The notes under the pieces were generated by a model, which saw only the letters and a list, made by a program, of their open reading frames with translations, made no database searches and was not told where the DNA came from. Of a stretch of DNA of 64,000 bases, positions 56,101 through 64,000 are shown in pieces (within the stretch, counting starts at the first letter, position 1; each line of letters starts with the position of its first letter). A program made the position numbers and the translations under genes. The stretch is from Hyphomicrobiales bacterium (GTDB lineage: Bacteria > Pseudomonadota > Alphaproteobacteria > Rhizobiales > Beijerinckiaceae): assembly GCA_930633495.1 (NCBI GenBank), contig CAKNFJ010000001.1, positions 930,001 through 994,000 on the forward strand, written 5' to 3'.

Positions 56101-56772
56101 GGCGGCCAGGTCGCGCTGGAGGTGATCGACACCGGTCTCGGCATTCCGCAGAGCAAGCAGAAGACGGTCTTCCGCGAGTTCCAGCGGCTGGACCAGGGTG
56201 CCAAGGTCGCGCGCGGGCTGGGCCTCGGGCTCTCGATCGTGCAGCGCATCGCGCGTGCGCTCGACCATGGCCTGACGCTGGATTCGGCGCCGGGACGCGG
56301 CACGCGCTTTTCGGTGCTGGTGCCGCGCGCCGCGCCGCTGCCGGCGATGGCCACCGGCACGGCGATGCGCCAGACCCCGGTGGGCCAGCTCGCCGGCATG
56401 CGGCTGCTCGTCATCGACAACGAGCCCGCGATTCTCGACGGGATGAAGCGCCTGCTCGAGGGCTGGGGGTGCCAGGTCACGACGGCGCCCAGCCTCGACG
56501 AGGCCCTGCCCCATGTCGGAGGCAAGGGCGAAGCCGACGTGCTGATCGCCGATTATCACCTCGATCACGGCAACGGACTCACGGCGATCAGCGCGCTGCG
56601 GGCACGGGCCCGCACGCCGATGCCGGCGATCCTGCTGACGGCCGACCGAACCCCGCATGTCCGCGAGGCGGCGAACGCGCTCGACGTCCACCTGCTCAAC
56701 AAGCCGCTGAAGCCGGCGGCCCTGCGGGCGCTGCTGGCGCAGTGGCGCGCGACGCGGCTGGCGGCGGAATAG
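53200..56772 (+). CDS. Hybrid sensor histidine kinase with SSS-type transporter-like sensor and REC domain
   Basis: This 1190-residue protein has an N-terminal Na+/solute-symporter-like membrane part (about residues 1-545, with R-Y-G-K-S-E-R and G-T-R-H-I-D-A-T-E-H-Q-D-G). It continues with a PAS domain (about 665-780), a coiled coil, HisKA with phosphorylated H836 in A-A-S-H-D-I-L-Q-P-L, HATPase_c with N-L-I-S-N-A-I-K-Y-T and G-L-G-L-G-L-S-I-V, and a REC domain with D1118 in I-A-D-Y-H-L-D. Relatives (CbrA-type, NahK-type) link nutrient sensing or transport to gene control. No separate response regulator is adjacent, so the output partner is elsewhere. Confidence 0.93.
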   Translation: MIPMWSVILVALAYLCGLFAVAHIADTSGRKLMTGRARTTIYALALGVYCTSWTFYGSVGFANRAGFDFLGIYVGPILVIGLGHRFVARIVSIAKSQNITSIADFVGARYGKSERVAALVCIVAVIGALPYIALQLKAVANSLSVFLAATGGQTLMPGIPLLGDLPLLVAIVLAGFACAFGTRHIDATEHQDGLVLAIAVESLIKLVAFLVLGLFIVYGLFGGAEDLLSRAAVPASGLPPIWERTSSWPTFLTLTLLSSCAALLLARQFHMTIVENRDVRDVRRAAWMFPLYLVLINLFVLPLAAAGEILMPGTGVDRDMTVLLLPLQREAGLIALLVFVGGLSAATAMVIVASVALAIMISNHIVMPVLLRWRRALSDPGRSGGLFRRRNESDGNTGGDLGSQVVVIRRLGILLVILLGYLYYRASGEAALVSIGLLSFAATAQIAPAFFGGLLWRRGTALGAAAGLTVGTLVWAYTLLMPSLALPGGWWSDIVAKGPFGAQILRPEALFGLDWPALPHGVFWSLGLNVLAYVGFSLLRPANAMERLQANAFVESQPATMAQSFSLWRTSVTEGELQSTIARYLGLERTERAFEGFNNSRGETSEPNRDADIHLLRFGEHLLSSAIGAASSRLVLSLLLKRRNLSTEAAFKLLDDASAALQYNRDILQHGLDHAGQGITVLDRDLRLLAWNQAFIQLYDLPSSLVRFGTGLDEIVRFNAARGAYGDGAQDELMAARLESFVNDREPVRLKLYPSKKVIEVRTNALPDGGFVTTYTDITETVAGEEELERANERLEKRVAERTEELLHVNAELQRAKAEAEAANASKTRFLAAASHDILQPLNAARLYATSLVERDRSSGQPDLAENIDASLDAVEEILTALLEISRLDGGALKPELSSFRLDELMRQLQREFEPSAQEKGLKLVFMPTSLALRSDRRLLRRLLQNLISNAIKYTPSGKVLIGCRRRGGQVALEVIDTGLGIPQSKQKTVFREFQRLDQGAKVARGLGLGLSIVQRIARALDHGLTLDSAPGRGTRFSVLVPRAAPLPAMATGTAMRQTPVGQLAGMRLLVIDNEPAILDGMKRLLEGWGCQVTTAPSLDEALPHVGGKGEADVLIADYHLDHGNGLTAISALRARARTPMPAILLTADRTPHVREAANALDVHLLNKPLKPAALRALLAQWRATRLAAE

Positions 56773-56778
56773 CGTGCT

Positions 56779-57339
56779 TCAGCCGGTCGTCGAGGGAGCG
56801 CTGCGCATGGCGTCCTCGGCGGCGAGGAATGCGGCCACTTCCGGACTCGGCTCCGGGCTTTCCGCGTTCACGCCGATCTCGCCGAGCAGGCGGGCGACCG
56901 GCACATAGGCGCGCGCGCCCTTATCATACAGCGCCGCCCGGACCAGCGCGACCGCCGCGACGATCTCGCCGCCGTCGCGCGCCCGCATCAGCATGCGGTG
57001 CTGCATCACCAGCCAGCTCTCGCTCCAGCACAGGATCCGGGTCTCGACCCGGAACGGGCGGAACAGGCGCATCTCGCGGCGGAAGCGGATGGTGCCGGCA
57101 TTGACCACCGGCAGCCAGCGGTGGCGCAGCACGGCCCGCCAGAGCCCGCTGCGCAGCATGAGGTCGAGCCGGCCGAGATCCATCAGCGTCCAGTAGCGGC
57201 CGTTGTTCATGTGCAGGCTGGTGTCGAGATCGTGGAACCAGACCCGGAACGGCAGCAGCGACGCCTCCCCCGGCAAGGCGAGCCTCGGCCGGAAGCGGGT
57301 CGTCAGCAGGAGCCAGATCAGGCGGAACCAGAGATTCAT
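56779..57339 (-). CDS. Thioesterase family protein (4HBT-like hotdog)
   Basis: This 186-residue protein from ATG 57339 (202 from 57387) begins with a hydrophobic N-terminal helix (M-N-L-W-F-R-L-I-W-L-L-L). A hotdog domain has the F-H-D-L-D-T-S-L-H-M-N-N-G-R-Y motif. This pattern fits 4HBT_2/THEM6-like proteins that hydrolyse acyl-CoA or act on membrane lipids. The substrate is unknown. It converges with the histidine kinase gene, leaving 6 bases between stops. Confidence 0.85.
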   Translation of the reverse strand: MNLWFRLIWLLLTTRFRPRLALPGEASLLPFRVWFHDLDTSLHMNNGRYWTLMDLGRLDLMLRSGLWRAVLRHRWLPVVNAGTIRFRREMRLFRPFRVETRILCWSESWLVMQHRMLMRARDGGEIVAAVALVRAALYDKGARAYVPVARLLGEIGVNAESPEPSPEVAAFLAAEDAMRSAPSTTG

Positions 57340-57460
57340 GGGGAGCGTCGCGGGAACGGGTCGATTGCGTCGCGGCTTCCATGTCATGGAGGCGACGAGA
57401 TTGTCGATGATGCTATCGTCTGCCCCGTCGATTTCGCGCCGCGATGTCGGAGCCCGAGCC

Positions 57461-57973
57461 TTGCCCAGCCTTCATGTGTCCCCGCTCTCCCGCCTGAGCG
57501 AGACGGTGGCCGCGGTCCGCGCCCGCCATCTCGTGACCCTGATCAATGCCGGCACCGTCGTCGAGCGGCCCGCCGGGATCGAGGAGAGCCGCCATCTGTT
57601 CCTCGGCATGTCCGATATCAGCCAGCCGCTGGAGGGCCATGTCCTTGCGGGTCAGGACCATGTCGGGCGCCTCCTCGCCTTCCTGCGCGGGTGGGACCGC
57701 GAGGCACCGATGGTGATCCATTGCTGGGCCGGCATCAGCCGCTCGACGGCAGCGGCCTATATCGCCGCCTGCGCGCTTGCTCCCGGCCGCGACGAGGAAG
57801 AGGTGGCGGACGTTTTGCGGCGCGCCGCTCCCTCCGCGACGCCGAACGCCCGCCTCGTCGCCCTCGCCGATGCGGCGCTCGGCCGCCGCGGGCGGATGAT
57901 CCGCGCCATCGCGCGAATCGGCCGCGGCGCCGATGCATTCGAGGGCACGCCATTCGCGATGCCGCTTGCCTGA
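57461..57973 (+). CDS. Tyrosine phosphatase family protein
   Basis: The active-site loop H-C-W-A-G-I-S-R-S (C88, R94) is complete and D52 in M-S-D-I-S-Q-P may be the general acid. The family start P-S-L-H-V-S-P-L-S-R-L fits a TTG at 57461 (170 residues); GTG 57476 and ATG 57407 are alternatives. Such small alphaproteobacterial phosphatases are cytoplasmic; substrates are unknown. It diverges from the thioesterase gene. Confidence 0.85.
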   Translation: MPSLHVSPLSRLSETVAAVRARHLVTLINAGTVVERPAGIEESRHLFLGMSDISQPLEGHVLAGQDHVGRLLAFLRGWDREAPMVIHCWAGISRSTAAAYIAACALAPGRDEEEVADVLRRAAPSATPNARLVALADAALGRRGRMIRAIARIGRGADAFEGTPFAMPLA

Positions 57974-58065
57974 AACGCCGAGCAGGCAATGCATATTCCT
58001 GCAAGCTCCGGCCCTGAAGCTGCGGATACAGGCGCATCCGGTCGGGATCGGCGCAGAAGATTGCT

Positions 58066-58093
58066 TGCATCGGCCGAAATTTGCGACGATGCA
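58066..58093. promoter_or_regulatory. Candidate Lrp autoregulatory site
   Basis: An inverted repeat TGCATCG-N14-CGATGCA lies just before the AGGAGG at 58100-58105. Given the Lrp gene that originally followed, autoregulation is plausible. Confidence 0.35.
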
Positions 58094-58108
58094 TCGCGCA
58101 GGAGGCCT

Positions 58109-58375
58109 AAGAGCCTCTAACAAAATCCGGAGGGATCTCGATGGGCTTTGGAGGAGCCGCATGCCAGAAGGAGCGCGCAGCCGATATCCTTCGATATCGG
58201 CAAGTCGTTCCGACGCCGCAGGCGGCCCTCCAAAGCCCACCTCCGGCGCCGGGAATTCGACCGCCCGCGGCGTCGCGGCGCTTGCCGATACCAACGGTAT
58301 CGGCTTCACCCCGCTCCTGGCGGAGCGGACGAATTGCCGGCGTCGAGACCCCTCCGGATTTTGTTAGAGGCTCTT
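58109..58375. mobile_element. MITE-like element with 26-bp terminal inverted repeats
   Basis: A 267-bp unit is bounded by perfect 26-bp inverted ends, whose 5' part is AAGAGCCTCTAACAAAATCC. Inside are a GGGCTTTGGAGG/CCTCCAAAGCCC stem and two short hairpins (GCCGATATC/GATATCGGC and GCCGATACC/GGTATCGGC). No transposase is encoded. The ends resemble IS5-type termini, but no target duplication is obvious. It lies between an AGGAGG site and the GTG start of the lrp gene and fills most of the 406-base gap 57974-58379. Confidence 0.8.
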
Positions 58376-58379
58376 CACC

Positions 58380-58850
58380 GTGACCACGACGATCGAGCTC
58401 GACTCGCGCGACCGCGCCATCCTGCGGATTCTCCAGCAGGACGGCCGCATCACCAATTCCGATCTCGCGGAGAAGGTGCATCTGTCGCCCTCGGCCTGCC
58501 TCAGGCGCGTGCGGCAGCTCGAGGAAAGCGGCCTCATCCGCGGCTACGCGATGATGCTCGACGACAAGATCGCCGGTTTCCCCGGCACCGCCTTCGTCTT
58601 CGTCACGCTCGACCAGCAGGGCCGCGCCTCGCTGGAGGGATTCGAGCAGGCGGTGCAGAGCCTGCCCGAGATCCTCGAATGCCATCTGCTGGCCGGTGCG
58701 CATGATTACCTGATGCGGGTGATCTACCGCGACAGCGCCGATTTCGAGCGGATCCACACCGATATCATCACGCAGCTGCCGGGCGTCACCCGCGTCCAGT
58801 CGACGCTGACGCTGCGCACCATCAAGAAGACCTCGGCGCTGCCGGTCTGA
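58380..58850 (+). CDS. Lrp/AsnC family transcriptional regulator
   Basis: This 156-residue protein starts at a GTG (M-T-T-T-I-E-L-D-S-R-D-R-A-I-L-R). The HTH is typical (G-R-I-T-N-S-D-L-A-E-K-V-H-L-S-P-S-A-C-L-R-R-V). The C-terminal RAM domain (about residues 70-145) includes G-A-H-D-Y-L-M-R-V. It regulates amino-acid genes as an octamer or dimer. The MITE-like element ends 4 bases before the GTG, so the initiation region is altered; an AGAGG from the repeat end may now serve as ribosome site. Confidence 0.93.
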   Translation: MTTTIELDSRDRAILRILQQDGRITNSDLAEKVHLSPSACLRRVRQLEESGLIRGYAMMLDDKIAGFPGTAFVFVTLDQQGRASLEGFEQAVQSLPEILECHLLAGAHDYLMRVIYRDSADFERIHTDIITQLPGVTRVQSTLTLRTIKKTSALPV

Positions 58851-58925
58851 CGCCCTTCGTCGGCGAACCGGGTTGCGGTGGCGCGCGCGCCGGCCGATAA
58901 GCTCTCGGCAAAGAGGAATCGGTCC

Positions 58926-59198
58926 GTGAGCCAAGACAGCAAGTCTCAAGACAATCCGAACGCCGATGTCGCCGCCCTGCCCTTCGAAGCGGCGATGAAG
59001 GAGCTCGAAGGCATCGTCGCCCGGCTGGAACGCGGCGACGTGCCCCTCGAGGAATCGATCGCGATCTACACGCGCGGCGAAGCCCTGAAGGCGCGCTGCG
59101 ACGCCCTTCTGAAGCAAGCAGAAGCCCGCATCGAGCGCATCACGCTCGGCGCCGACGGCAAGCCGACGGGCGCCACGCCGCTCGACGTCGACGGCTGA
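58926..59198 (+). CDS. xseB: Exodeoxyribonuclease VII small subunit
   Basis: This 90-residue protein has the XseB core [20 protein letters not shown], then [15 protein letters not shown]. It forms the multi-copy helical subunit of ExoVII, which degrades single-stranded DNA. GTG 58926 with an AGAGGAA site gives normal length; the frame open to 58878 is longer than needed. xseB near dxs is a common arrangement. Confidence 0.95.
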   Translation: MSQDSKSQDNPNADVAALPFEAAMKELEGIVARLERGDVPLEESIAIYTRGEALKARCDALLKQAEARIERITLGADGKPTGATPLDVDG

Positions 59199-59318
59199 GC
59201 CGGACCGGCCGCGACACGGCCGGCCCGAGATTGCGTTCCCGCCAGCGGCCGGTTGCAACCGATGTGCTTGCCGGGCGGCACGAACGGGGCCACCCTCCTG
59301 CCAACCAAGGAGGCCGCC

Positions 59319-60239
59319 ATGTCGCAACTGCCCGCCGATGACCCGATCCTGGGCGATGCCCGTTCCTGCGAGGCGATCGCCAAGGTGATCGTGCCGCGCA
59401 CGCATGACCTCGGCGGCTTCCAGGTCCGCCGCGCTTTGCCCGCCATCGGCCAGCGCATGGTCGGCCCCTTCATCTTCTTCGACCAGATGGGTCCGGCCGA
59501 GTTCCATCTCGGCGAGGGGCTCGACGTGCGGCCGCATCCGCATATCGGTCTCTCAACCGTGACCTATCTCTTCGACGGCGAGATCATGCACCGCGACTCG
59601 CTCGGCACGGCGCTGGCGATCAAGCCGGGCGCGGTCAACCTGATGACGGCCGGGCGCGGCATCGTCCACTCGGAGCGGACCGGCATGGAGGCGCGCGCCA
59701 CCGGCCCCAAGCTCTACGGCATCCAGGCCTGGCTCGCTTTGCCGAAGACGCATGAGGAGATCGCGCCGCAATTCGTGCATCACGGCGCGCCCGAACTGCC
59801 CCGGATCGTCGAAGGCGGGAAGCGCATCAGCCTGATCATGGGCTCGGCCTATGGCCAGACCTCGCCGGTGCAGTTCCCCTGGGAGGCGCTCTATGCCGAG
59901 GCCGTGCTGTCGCCCGGCTCGATCCTGCCGCTCGACCCCGATTACGACGAGCGGGCGGTCTATATCGTCTCGGGCAAGATCGATATCGCCGGCGAGGAGT
60001 TCGGCGCGGGCCAGCTGCTCGTCTTCAAGCCGGGGGACCGCATCTCGATCCTCGCCGTCGACCAGAGCCGGGTGATGCTCGTCGGTGGCGAGCCGATGGA
60101 CGGGCAGCGCTACATCTGGTGGAACTTCGTCTCGTCCTCGAAGGAGCGCATCGACCAGGCCAAGCAGGAATGGAAGACCGGCCGCTTCGACACCGTGCCC
60201 GGCGACGACAAGGAGTTCATCCCGCTGCCCGAGGGCTGA
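59319..60239 (+). CDS. Pirin family protein
   Basis: This 306-residue double-cupin has the metal site R-P-H-P-H-I-G-L-S-T-V-T-Y near residue 70 and the second pair in G-I-V-H-S-E-R. The start at 59319 has an ideal AAGGAGG site. Pirins bind iron; some have quercetin dioxygenase activity or modulate pyruvate dehydrogenase. No local context favours one role. The C-terminal cupin (about residues 175-290) is present. Confidence 0.93.
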   Translation: MSQLPADDPILGDARSCEAIAKVIVPRTHDLGGFQVRRALPAIGQRMVGPFIFFDQMGPAEFHLGEGLDVRPHPHIGLSTVTYLFDGEIMHRDSLGTALAIKPGAVNLMTAGRGIVHSERTGMEARATGPKLYGIQAWLALPKTHEEIAPQFVHHGAPELPRIVEGGKRISLIMGSAYGQTSPVQFPWEALYAEAVLSPGSILPLDPDYDERAVYIVSGKIDIAGEEFGAGQLLVFKPGDRISILAVDQSRVMLVGGEPMDGQRYIWWNFVSSSKERIDQAKQEWKTGRFDTVPGDDKEFIPLPEG

Positions 60240-60249
60240 GGCGGCCTTC

Positions 60250-61479
60250 TCAGGCGACCTCGGACAGGTCCCGCAGCCTCGGCACCCGCGACATGCCGAT
60301 GAGAAGCAGCTGGATCAGGAAGCCCGCGGTGGCGAGGGCGAGACAGGCGGCGATGCCGAGATGCGCCGCCACCGCCGCGCCGATCGCGGCGCCGATCGGC
60401 CGCGCGCCGAAGGTCGCCGTCATGATCAGGGCGGAGACGCGGCCGAGCATCGCATTGGGGGTGATCGCCTGCCGCAATGTCATGGTCGAGATCGTCCAGA
60501 TGATCGGCCCGACGCCGAACAGGAAGAAGCTCGCGGCCACCAGATAAACCGAGGGCAGCCACAGCGTCGCGAGCATCACCCCCGCCGCGCAAAGCCCGGC
60601 GAAGGGCCCGAGGAGGATCAGCGTCCCGAACGAGACCTGCCGCGCGATAGCCGGGGCCATGACGGCACCCACGATCATGCCCGCACCGTAGATGCCCAGC
60701 GTGATGCCGACCTGCGTTGCGCTCAAGCCCAGATTCTGGACGGCATAGGCGACATAGACCGCCTGGAAGATGAACCAGGAGACGTTGAAGAACACCGCCG
60801 TCATCAGGATCGGCCTCAGCAGATCGTGGCCGGCGACGAAACGGGCGCCCTCCTTGAGGTCATGCAGCAGATCGCGCCGCGGGCCGGTGGGCGCCTCGTC
60901 CCTGGGGAGCCCCGCCAGCAACAGCGCGGCCAGGATGGAGAGGCCGGCGGCCAAACCATAGGCCGTCGACACGCCGATCCAGCCGACAAGGGCTCCGCCC
61001 AGCGCCGGCCCACCGGCATAGGCGGCGCTGCGCGCCAGCTCCAGCCAGCGATTGGCATCCGCGAGCCGCGCGCGCGGCACCACGGATGGAACGAAGGCCG
61101 GGGCCGCAACGCTGTAGCAGACCGTGCCGATGGCGCCGAGCGCGCCCAGCACCGCAAGCCAGGTCAGGTTGAGGCTGCCCAGCGCGAGCAGCAGCGGAAT
61201 CGCCAGCAGCGACAGCGCGCGCAGCGCTTCGGTGCCGACCATGAGGCGGCGCCGCGAGGCGCGGTCGACCATCAGCCCCGCCGGGATGGACAACAGCAGA
61301 AAGGGCAAGGTCTGCGCCGTCTGCAGCCAGCCCGTCTCCGCCGGCCCGGCCGAAAGCAGAAGAACGGCCGCCAGAGGCGCGGCGGCCAGCGCGATCTGCT
61401 CGGAGAACTGGGCGGAGAGATTGGACCATCCGAGGCTCCGGAATGCCGCCGGCAACGGTGTGGTATCGGTCGAATTCAT
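60250..61479 (-). CDS. MFS transporter (EntS-like, MFS_3)
   Basis: This 409-residue protein has 12 predicted helices. The loop 2-3 motif ([14 protein letters not shown]) and the Q-F-S-E-Q-I-A-L start are typical of the EntS-type exporter family. It probably exports a siderophore, drug or other small compound. ATG 61479 is chosen, since the frame open to 61542 adds 21 non-family residues. It converges with pirin (10 bases) and diverges from dxs. Confidence 0.88.
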   Translation of the reverse strand: MNSTDTTPLPAAFRSLGWSNLSAQFSEQIALAAAPLAAVLLLSAGPAETGWLQTAQTLPFLLLSIPAGLMVDRASRRRLMVGTEALRALSLLAIPLLLALGSLNLTWLAVLGALGAIGTVCYSVAAPAFVPSVVPRARLADANRWLELARSAAYAGGPALGGALVGWIGVSTAYGLAAGLSILAALLLAGLPRDEAPTGPRRDLLHDLKEGARFVAGHDLLRPILMTAVFFNVSWFIFQAVYVAYAVQNLGLSATQVGITLGIYGAGMIVGAVMAPAIARQVSFGTLILLGPFAGLCAAGVMLATLWLPSVYLVAASFFLFGVGPIIWTISTMTLRQAITPNAMLGRVSALIMTATFGARPIGAAIGAAVAAHLGIAACLALATAGFLIQLLLIGMSRVPRLRDLSEVA

Positions 61480-61660
61480 GGCTCGGCATCCCTGGAGGCT
61501 GTCATCGAGGCCAGTGAAAACCGTTGAGGGGGCCGGAACCACCCGTTTCGTGGGAAGGGGATGCGCCCTCCCGGAGCGCGCGAACTCGCCCGCGGTTTGC
61601 CAGCGCGGCGCGCAGGCACTATTTCAGGACGGAACCATTCCAACGAGCCCGGACAGCCTC

Positions 61661-63571
61661 GTGCCACGCCCTGCCACACCCCTGCTCGACAAGATCCACG
61701 ATCCCGCGGATCTGCGAACGCTCGACGACACGCAACTGCGGCAGCTCGCCGACGAGTTGCGGCTGGAGACGATCGACGCCGTCTCCGTGACGGGCGGGCA
61801 TCTCGGTGCCGGTCTCGGCGTCGTCGAGCTCACCGTCGCCCTGCATCATGTCTTCGACACGCCGCGCGACAGGCTGATCTGGGACGTCGGCCATCAGGCC
61901 TATCCGCACAAGATCCTGACCGGGCGCCGGGACCGCATCCGCACGTTGCGCCAGCCGGGCGGGCTCTCCGGCTTCACCAAGCGCTCCGAGAGCGCATATG
62001 ATCCGTTCGGGGCCGCCCATTCCTCGACCTCGATCTCGGCCGGGCTCGGCATGGCGGTGGGGCGCGACCTCGCCGGCCGCACGAACAACGTCATCGCCGT
62101 GATCGGCGACGGCGCCATGTCGGCGGGCATGGCCTATGAGGCCATGAACAATGCCGGCGCGCTCGACTCGCGCCTCATCGTTATCCTCAACGACAACGAC
62201 ATGTCGATCGCCCCGCCGGTCGGCGCGATGTCGGCCTATCTGGCGCGGCTGGTTTCGGGCCGGACCTATCGCTCGCTGCGCGAGGTCGCCAAGCAGCTTG
62301 CCGAACGGCTGCCGCGCTTCTTCCACGACAAGGCCAGGCGCACCGAAGAATATGCCCGCGGCTTCTGGACCGGCGGGACGATGTTCGAGGAACTCGGCTT
62401 CTACTATGTCGGCCCGATCGACGGGCACAATCTCGACCATCTGTTGCCGGTGCTGCGCAATGTCCGCGATACCGGGGACGGACCGATCCTCGTCCATGTC
62501 GTGACCCAGAAAGGCAAGGGCTACGCTCCGGCCGAAGCCAGCGCCGACAAATATCACGGCGTGGTCAAATTCGACCCCGTCACCGGCCAGCAGGCCAAGG
62601 CACCGGCCAATGCGCCGAGCTATACGGCCGTCTTCGCCAATTCGCTGATCAAGCAGGCGCGGGAAGACGACAAGATCGTCGCCGTCACGGCGGCGATGCC
62701 ATCGGGCACCGGGCTCGACGCCTTCGGCAAGGAATTCCCGGGTCGGACCTTCGATGTCGGCATCGCCGAGCAGCACGCGGTGACCTTCGCGGCGGGCCTG
62801 GCGACCGAGGGCTACAAGCCCTTCGTCGCGATCTATTCGACCTTTATGCAGCGCGCCTATGACCAGATCGTCCATGACGTGGCGCTGCAGAAGCTGCCGG
62901 TGCGCTTCGCGCTCGACCGGGCCGGGCTCGTCGGCGCGGACGGCGCCACCCACGCCGGCTCCTTCGACATCGCCTATCTCGCCTGCCTGCCCGAGATGGT
63001 GGTGATGGCGGCCGCAGACGAGGCGGAACTGACCCATATGGTTGCGACCGCCGCGGCCTATGACGATGGACCGATCGCGTTCCGCTATCCGCGCGGCGAA
63101 GGCGTCGGCGTCGAGATCCCCGATGTCGGCGTGCCGCTCGAGATCGGCAAGGGCCGCATCGTGCGCGAAGGCAGCCGGGTGGCCCTGTTGTCGCTCGGCA
63201 CCCGTCTCGCGGAAGCCCTCAAGGCCGCCGATCTGCTGGCGCAGCGTGGGCTTTCGACCACGGTCGCCGATGCCCGCTTCGCCAAGCCGCTCGACGAGGC
63301 GCTGATCCTGAAGCTCGCGCGCGAGCACGAGATCCTGATCACCGTCGAGGAAGGGTCGATCGGCGGCTTCGGCAGCCATGTGCTGCATCTGCTGGCGCGC
63401 AGCGGCGCGCTCGATGCCGGCCTCAAGGTGCGGACGCTGACCCTGCCGGACGTCTATCAGGATCACGACAAGCCGGACGCCATGTATGTCGCCGCCGGTC
63501 TCGACGCCGCCGGCATCGTCGCCGCCGTCGACGCGGCGCTCGGGGCGCCGAGCGCCGTCAAGCGCGCCTGA
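61661..63571 (+). CDS. dxs: 1-deoxy-D-xylulose-5-phosphate synthase
   Basis: From GTG 61661 the protein has 636 residues, normal for DXS. It has [16 protein letters not shown], the ThDP/Mg motif [16 protein letters not shown], a [12 protein letters not shown] catalytic stretch and the C-terminal transketolase domain. It condenses pyruvate and glyceraldehyde-3-phosphate, the first step of MEP isoprenoid synthesis. The frame opens at 61124 but matches the family only from about 61661. tlyA follows 10 bases downstream. Confidence 0.96.
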   Translation: MPRPATPLLDKIHDPADLRTLDDTQLRQLADELRLETIDAVSVTGGHLGAGLGVVELTVALHHVFDTPRDRLIWDVGHQAYPHKILTGRRDRIRTLRQPGGLSGFTKRSESAYDPFGAAHSSTSISAGLGMAVGRDLAGRTNNVIAVIGDGAMSAGMAYEAMNNAGALDSRLIVILNDNDMSIAPPVGAMSAYLARLVSGRTYRSLREVAKQLAERLPRFFHDKARRTEEYARGFWTGGTMFEELGFYYVGPIDGHNLDHLLPVLRNVRDTGDGPILVHVVTQKGKGYAPAEASADKYHGVVKFDPVTGQQAKAPANAPSYTAVFANSLIKQAREDDKIVAVTAAMPSGTGLDAFGKEFPGRTFDVGIAEQHAVTFAAGLATEGYKPFVAIYSTFMQRAYDQIVHDVALQKLPVRFALDRAGLVGADGATHAGSFDIAYLACLPEMVVMAAADEAELTHMVATAAAYDDGPIAFRYPRGEGVGVEIPDVGVPLEIGKGRIVREGSRVALLSLGTRLAEALKAADLLAQRGLSTTVADARFAKPLDEALILKLAREHEILITVEEGSIGGFGSHVLHLLARSGALDAGLKVRTLTLPDVYQDHDKPDAMYVAAGLDAAGIVAAVDAALGAPSAVKRA

Positions 63572-63581
63572 TCTCCCTGGC

Positions 63582-64000
63582 ATGAAGAGCCGGGCAGACC
63601 AGTTGCTCGTCGAACGAGGCTTCTTCGAAAGCCGGGCGCGGGCGCAGGCCGCGATTGCCGCCGGACTGGTCAGCGCCGATGGCCGGCCGGTGCGCAAGGC
63701 GTCCGAGATGGTCGCGCAGACGGCCGCGCTGGTCGCCGAGGCGCCGCATCCCTACGTCTCGCGCGGCGGCCTCAAGCTCGCCGGCGCGCTCGACGCCTTC
63801 GGCTTCGACCCACGGGGGCTGATCTGCCTCGATGTCGGCTCGTCGACCGGCGGATTCACCGACCTGCTGCTGAAGCGCGGTGCCCGCCATGTCGTCGCCG
63901 TCGATGTCGGGCGCGACCAGTTGCATGCCTCGCTGCGCGCCGATCCACGGGTGACGAGCTTCGAGGGGCAGGATATTCGCACGCTTGAGCCCGAAGCCCT
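63582..64000 (+). CDS. tlyA: TlyA family rRNA 2'-O-methyltransferase, N-terminal part
   Basis: About 139 residues are in the window. An S4 RNA-binding domain (about residues 3-60) starts R-A-D-Q-L-L-V-E-R-G-F-F-E-S-R-A-R-A-Q. The FtsJ-like domain follows, with Y-V-S-R-G-G-L-K-L and the SAM motif L-D-V-G-S-S-T-G-G-F-T-D. TlyA methylates 16S and 23S rRNA. The gene runs off the window end and is cotranscribed with dxs. Confidence 0.94.
   Translation, partial: MKSRADQLLVERGFFESRARAQAAIAAGLVSADGRPVRKASEMVAQTAALVAEAPHPYVSRGGLKLAGALDAFGFDPRGLICLDVGSSTGGFTDLLLKRGARHVVAVDVGRDQLHASLRADPRVTSFEGQDIRTLEPEA

Noticed and set aside
61619..63697. A 692-codon frame antisense to dxs
   Set aside because: Shadow of a clearly conserved essential gene.

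Overview
The window looks like chromosome of a high-GC alphaproteobacterium of the order Hyphomicrobiales (Rhizobiales). Support comes from an Irr-type iron control element in front of a membrane-bound ferritin gene (mbfA), a CIRCE plus RpoH-like groESL promoter, the hisG-hisZ-hisS block, the xseB...dxs-tlyA order and many TRAP/ABC amino-acid and amide transporters. A Bosea-like genus is my best guess from general gene style. I could not run a search. I saw no tRNA, rRNA or CRISPR array.

Layout. Positions 1-902 carry the tail of a gamma-glutamyltransferase and a DUF1028 gene. At 954-4623 a TRAP transporter (dctQMP) diverges from a GntR regulator, with a palindromic operator inside the promoter. 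At 4753-15777 a long minus-strand catabolic block encodes a D-threonine-aldolase-like enzyme, a RidA-like protein, a GNAT, an amidohydrolase, an N-carbamoyl-D-amino-acid hydrolase, a dipeptide-type ABC transporter, an amidase and an M20 carbamoylase. Together these look like uptake and hydrolysis of amides or N-carbamoyl amino acids. At 15936-23967 are a MATE pump, two L,D-transpeptidases, DUF2076, mbfA, a flippase and a DMT permease. At 24048-30865 is a decaying genomic island bounded by 23-bp direct repeats, with a frameshifted tyrosine recombinase and an IS3 remnant. At 30959-38851 are a marR-thioesterase pair, groESL, an orphan LivJ-like binding protein, an SbmA/BacA-like ABC protein and a META-domain protein. 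At 38985-43321 lies hisG-hisZ-hisS and at 43550-47957 glcDEF. Each of these operons is interrupted by a small GIY-YIG nuclease gene held between inverted repeat arms. At 48091-64000 are a LysR regulator, an SMP-30 lactonase, AbrB, an aminotransferase, mscL, an SSS-type hybrid histidine kinase, a thioesterase, a tyrosine phosphatase, an Lrp regulator with a MITE-like element wedged before its start codon, xseB, pirin, an MFS exporter, dxs and partial tlyA.

The most interesting signals are: (1) two paralogous GIY-YIG genes nested between inverted arms of dispersed repeats, with 'empty' arm-only copies elsewhere in the window, which looks like an autonomous/non-autonomous repeat system; (2) a 267-bp element with 26-bp terminal inverted repeats separating the apparent native Shine-Dalgarno of an lrp gene from its start codon; (3) a patch of foreign codon usage inside hisS; (4) the island with its broken integrase; (5) a near-perfect 39-nt palindrome upstream of hisS.
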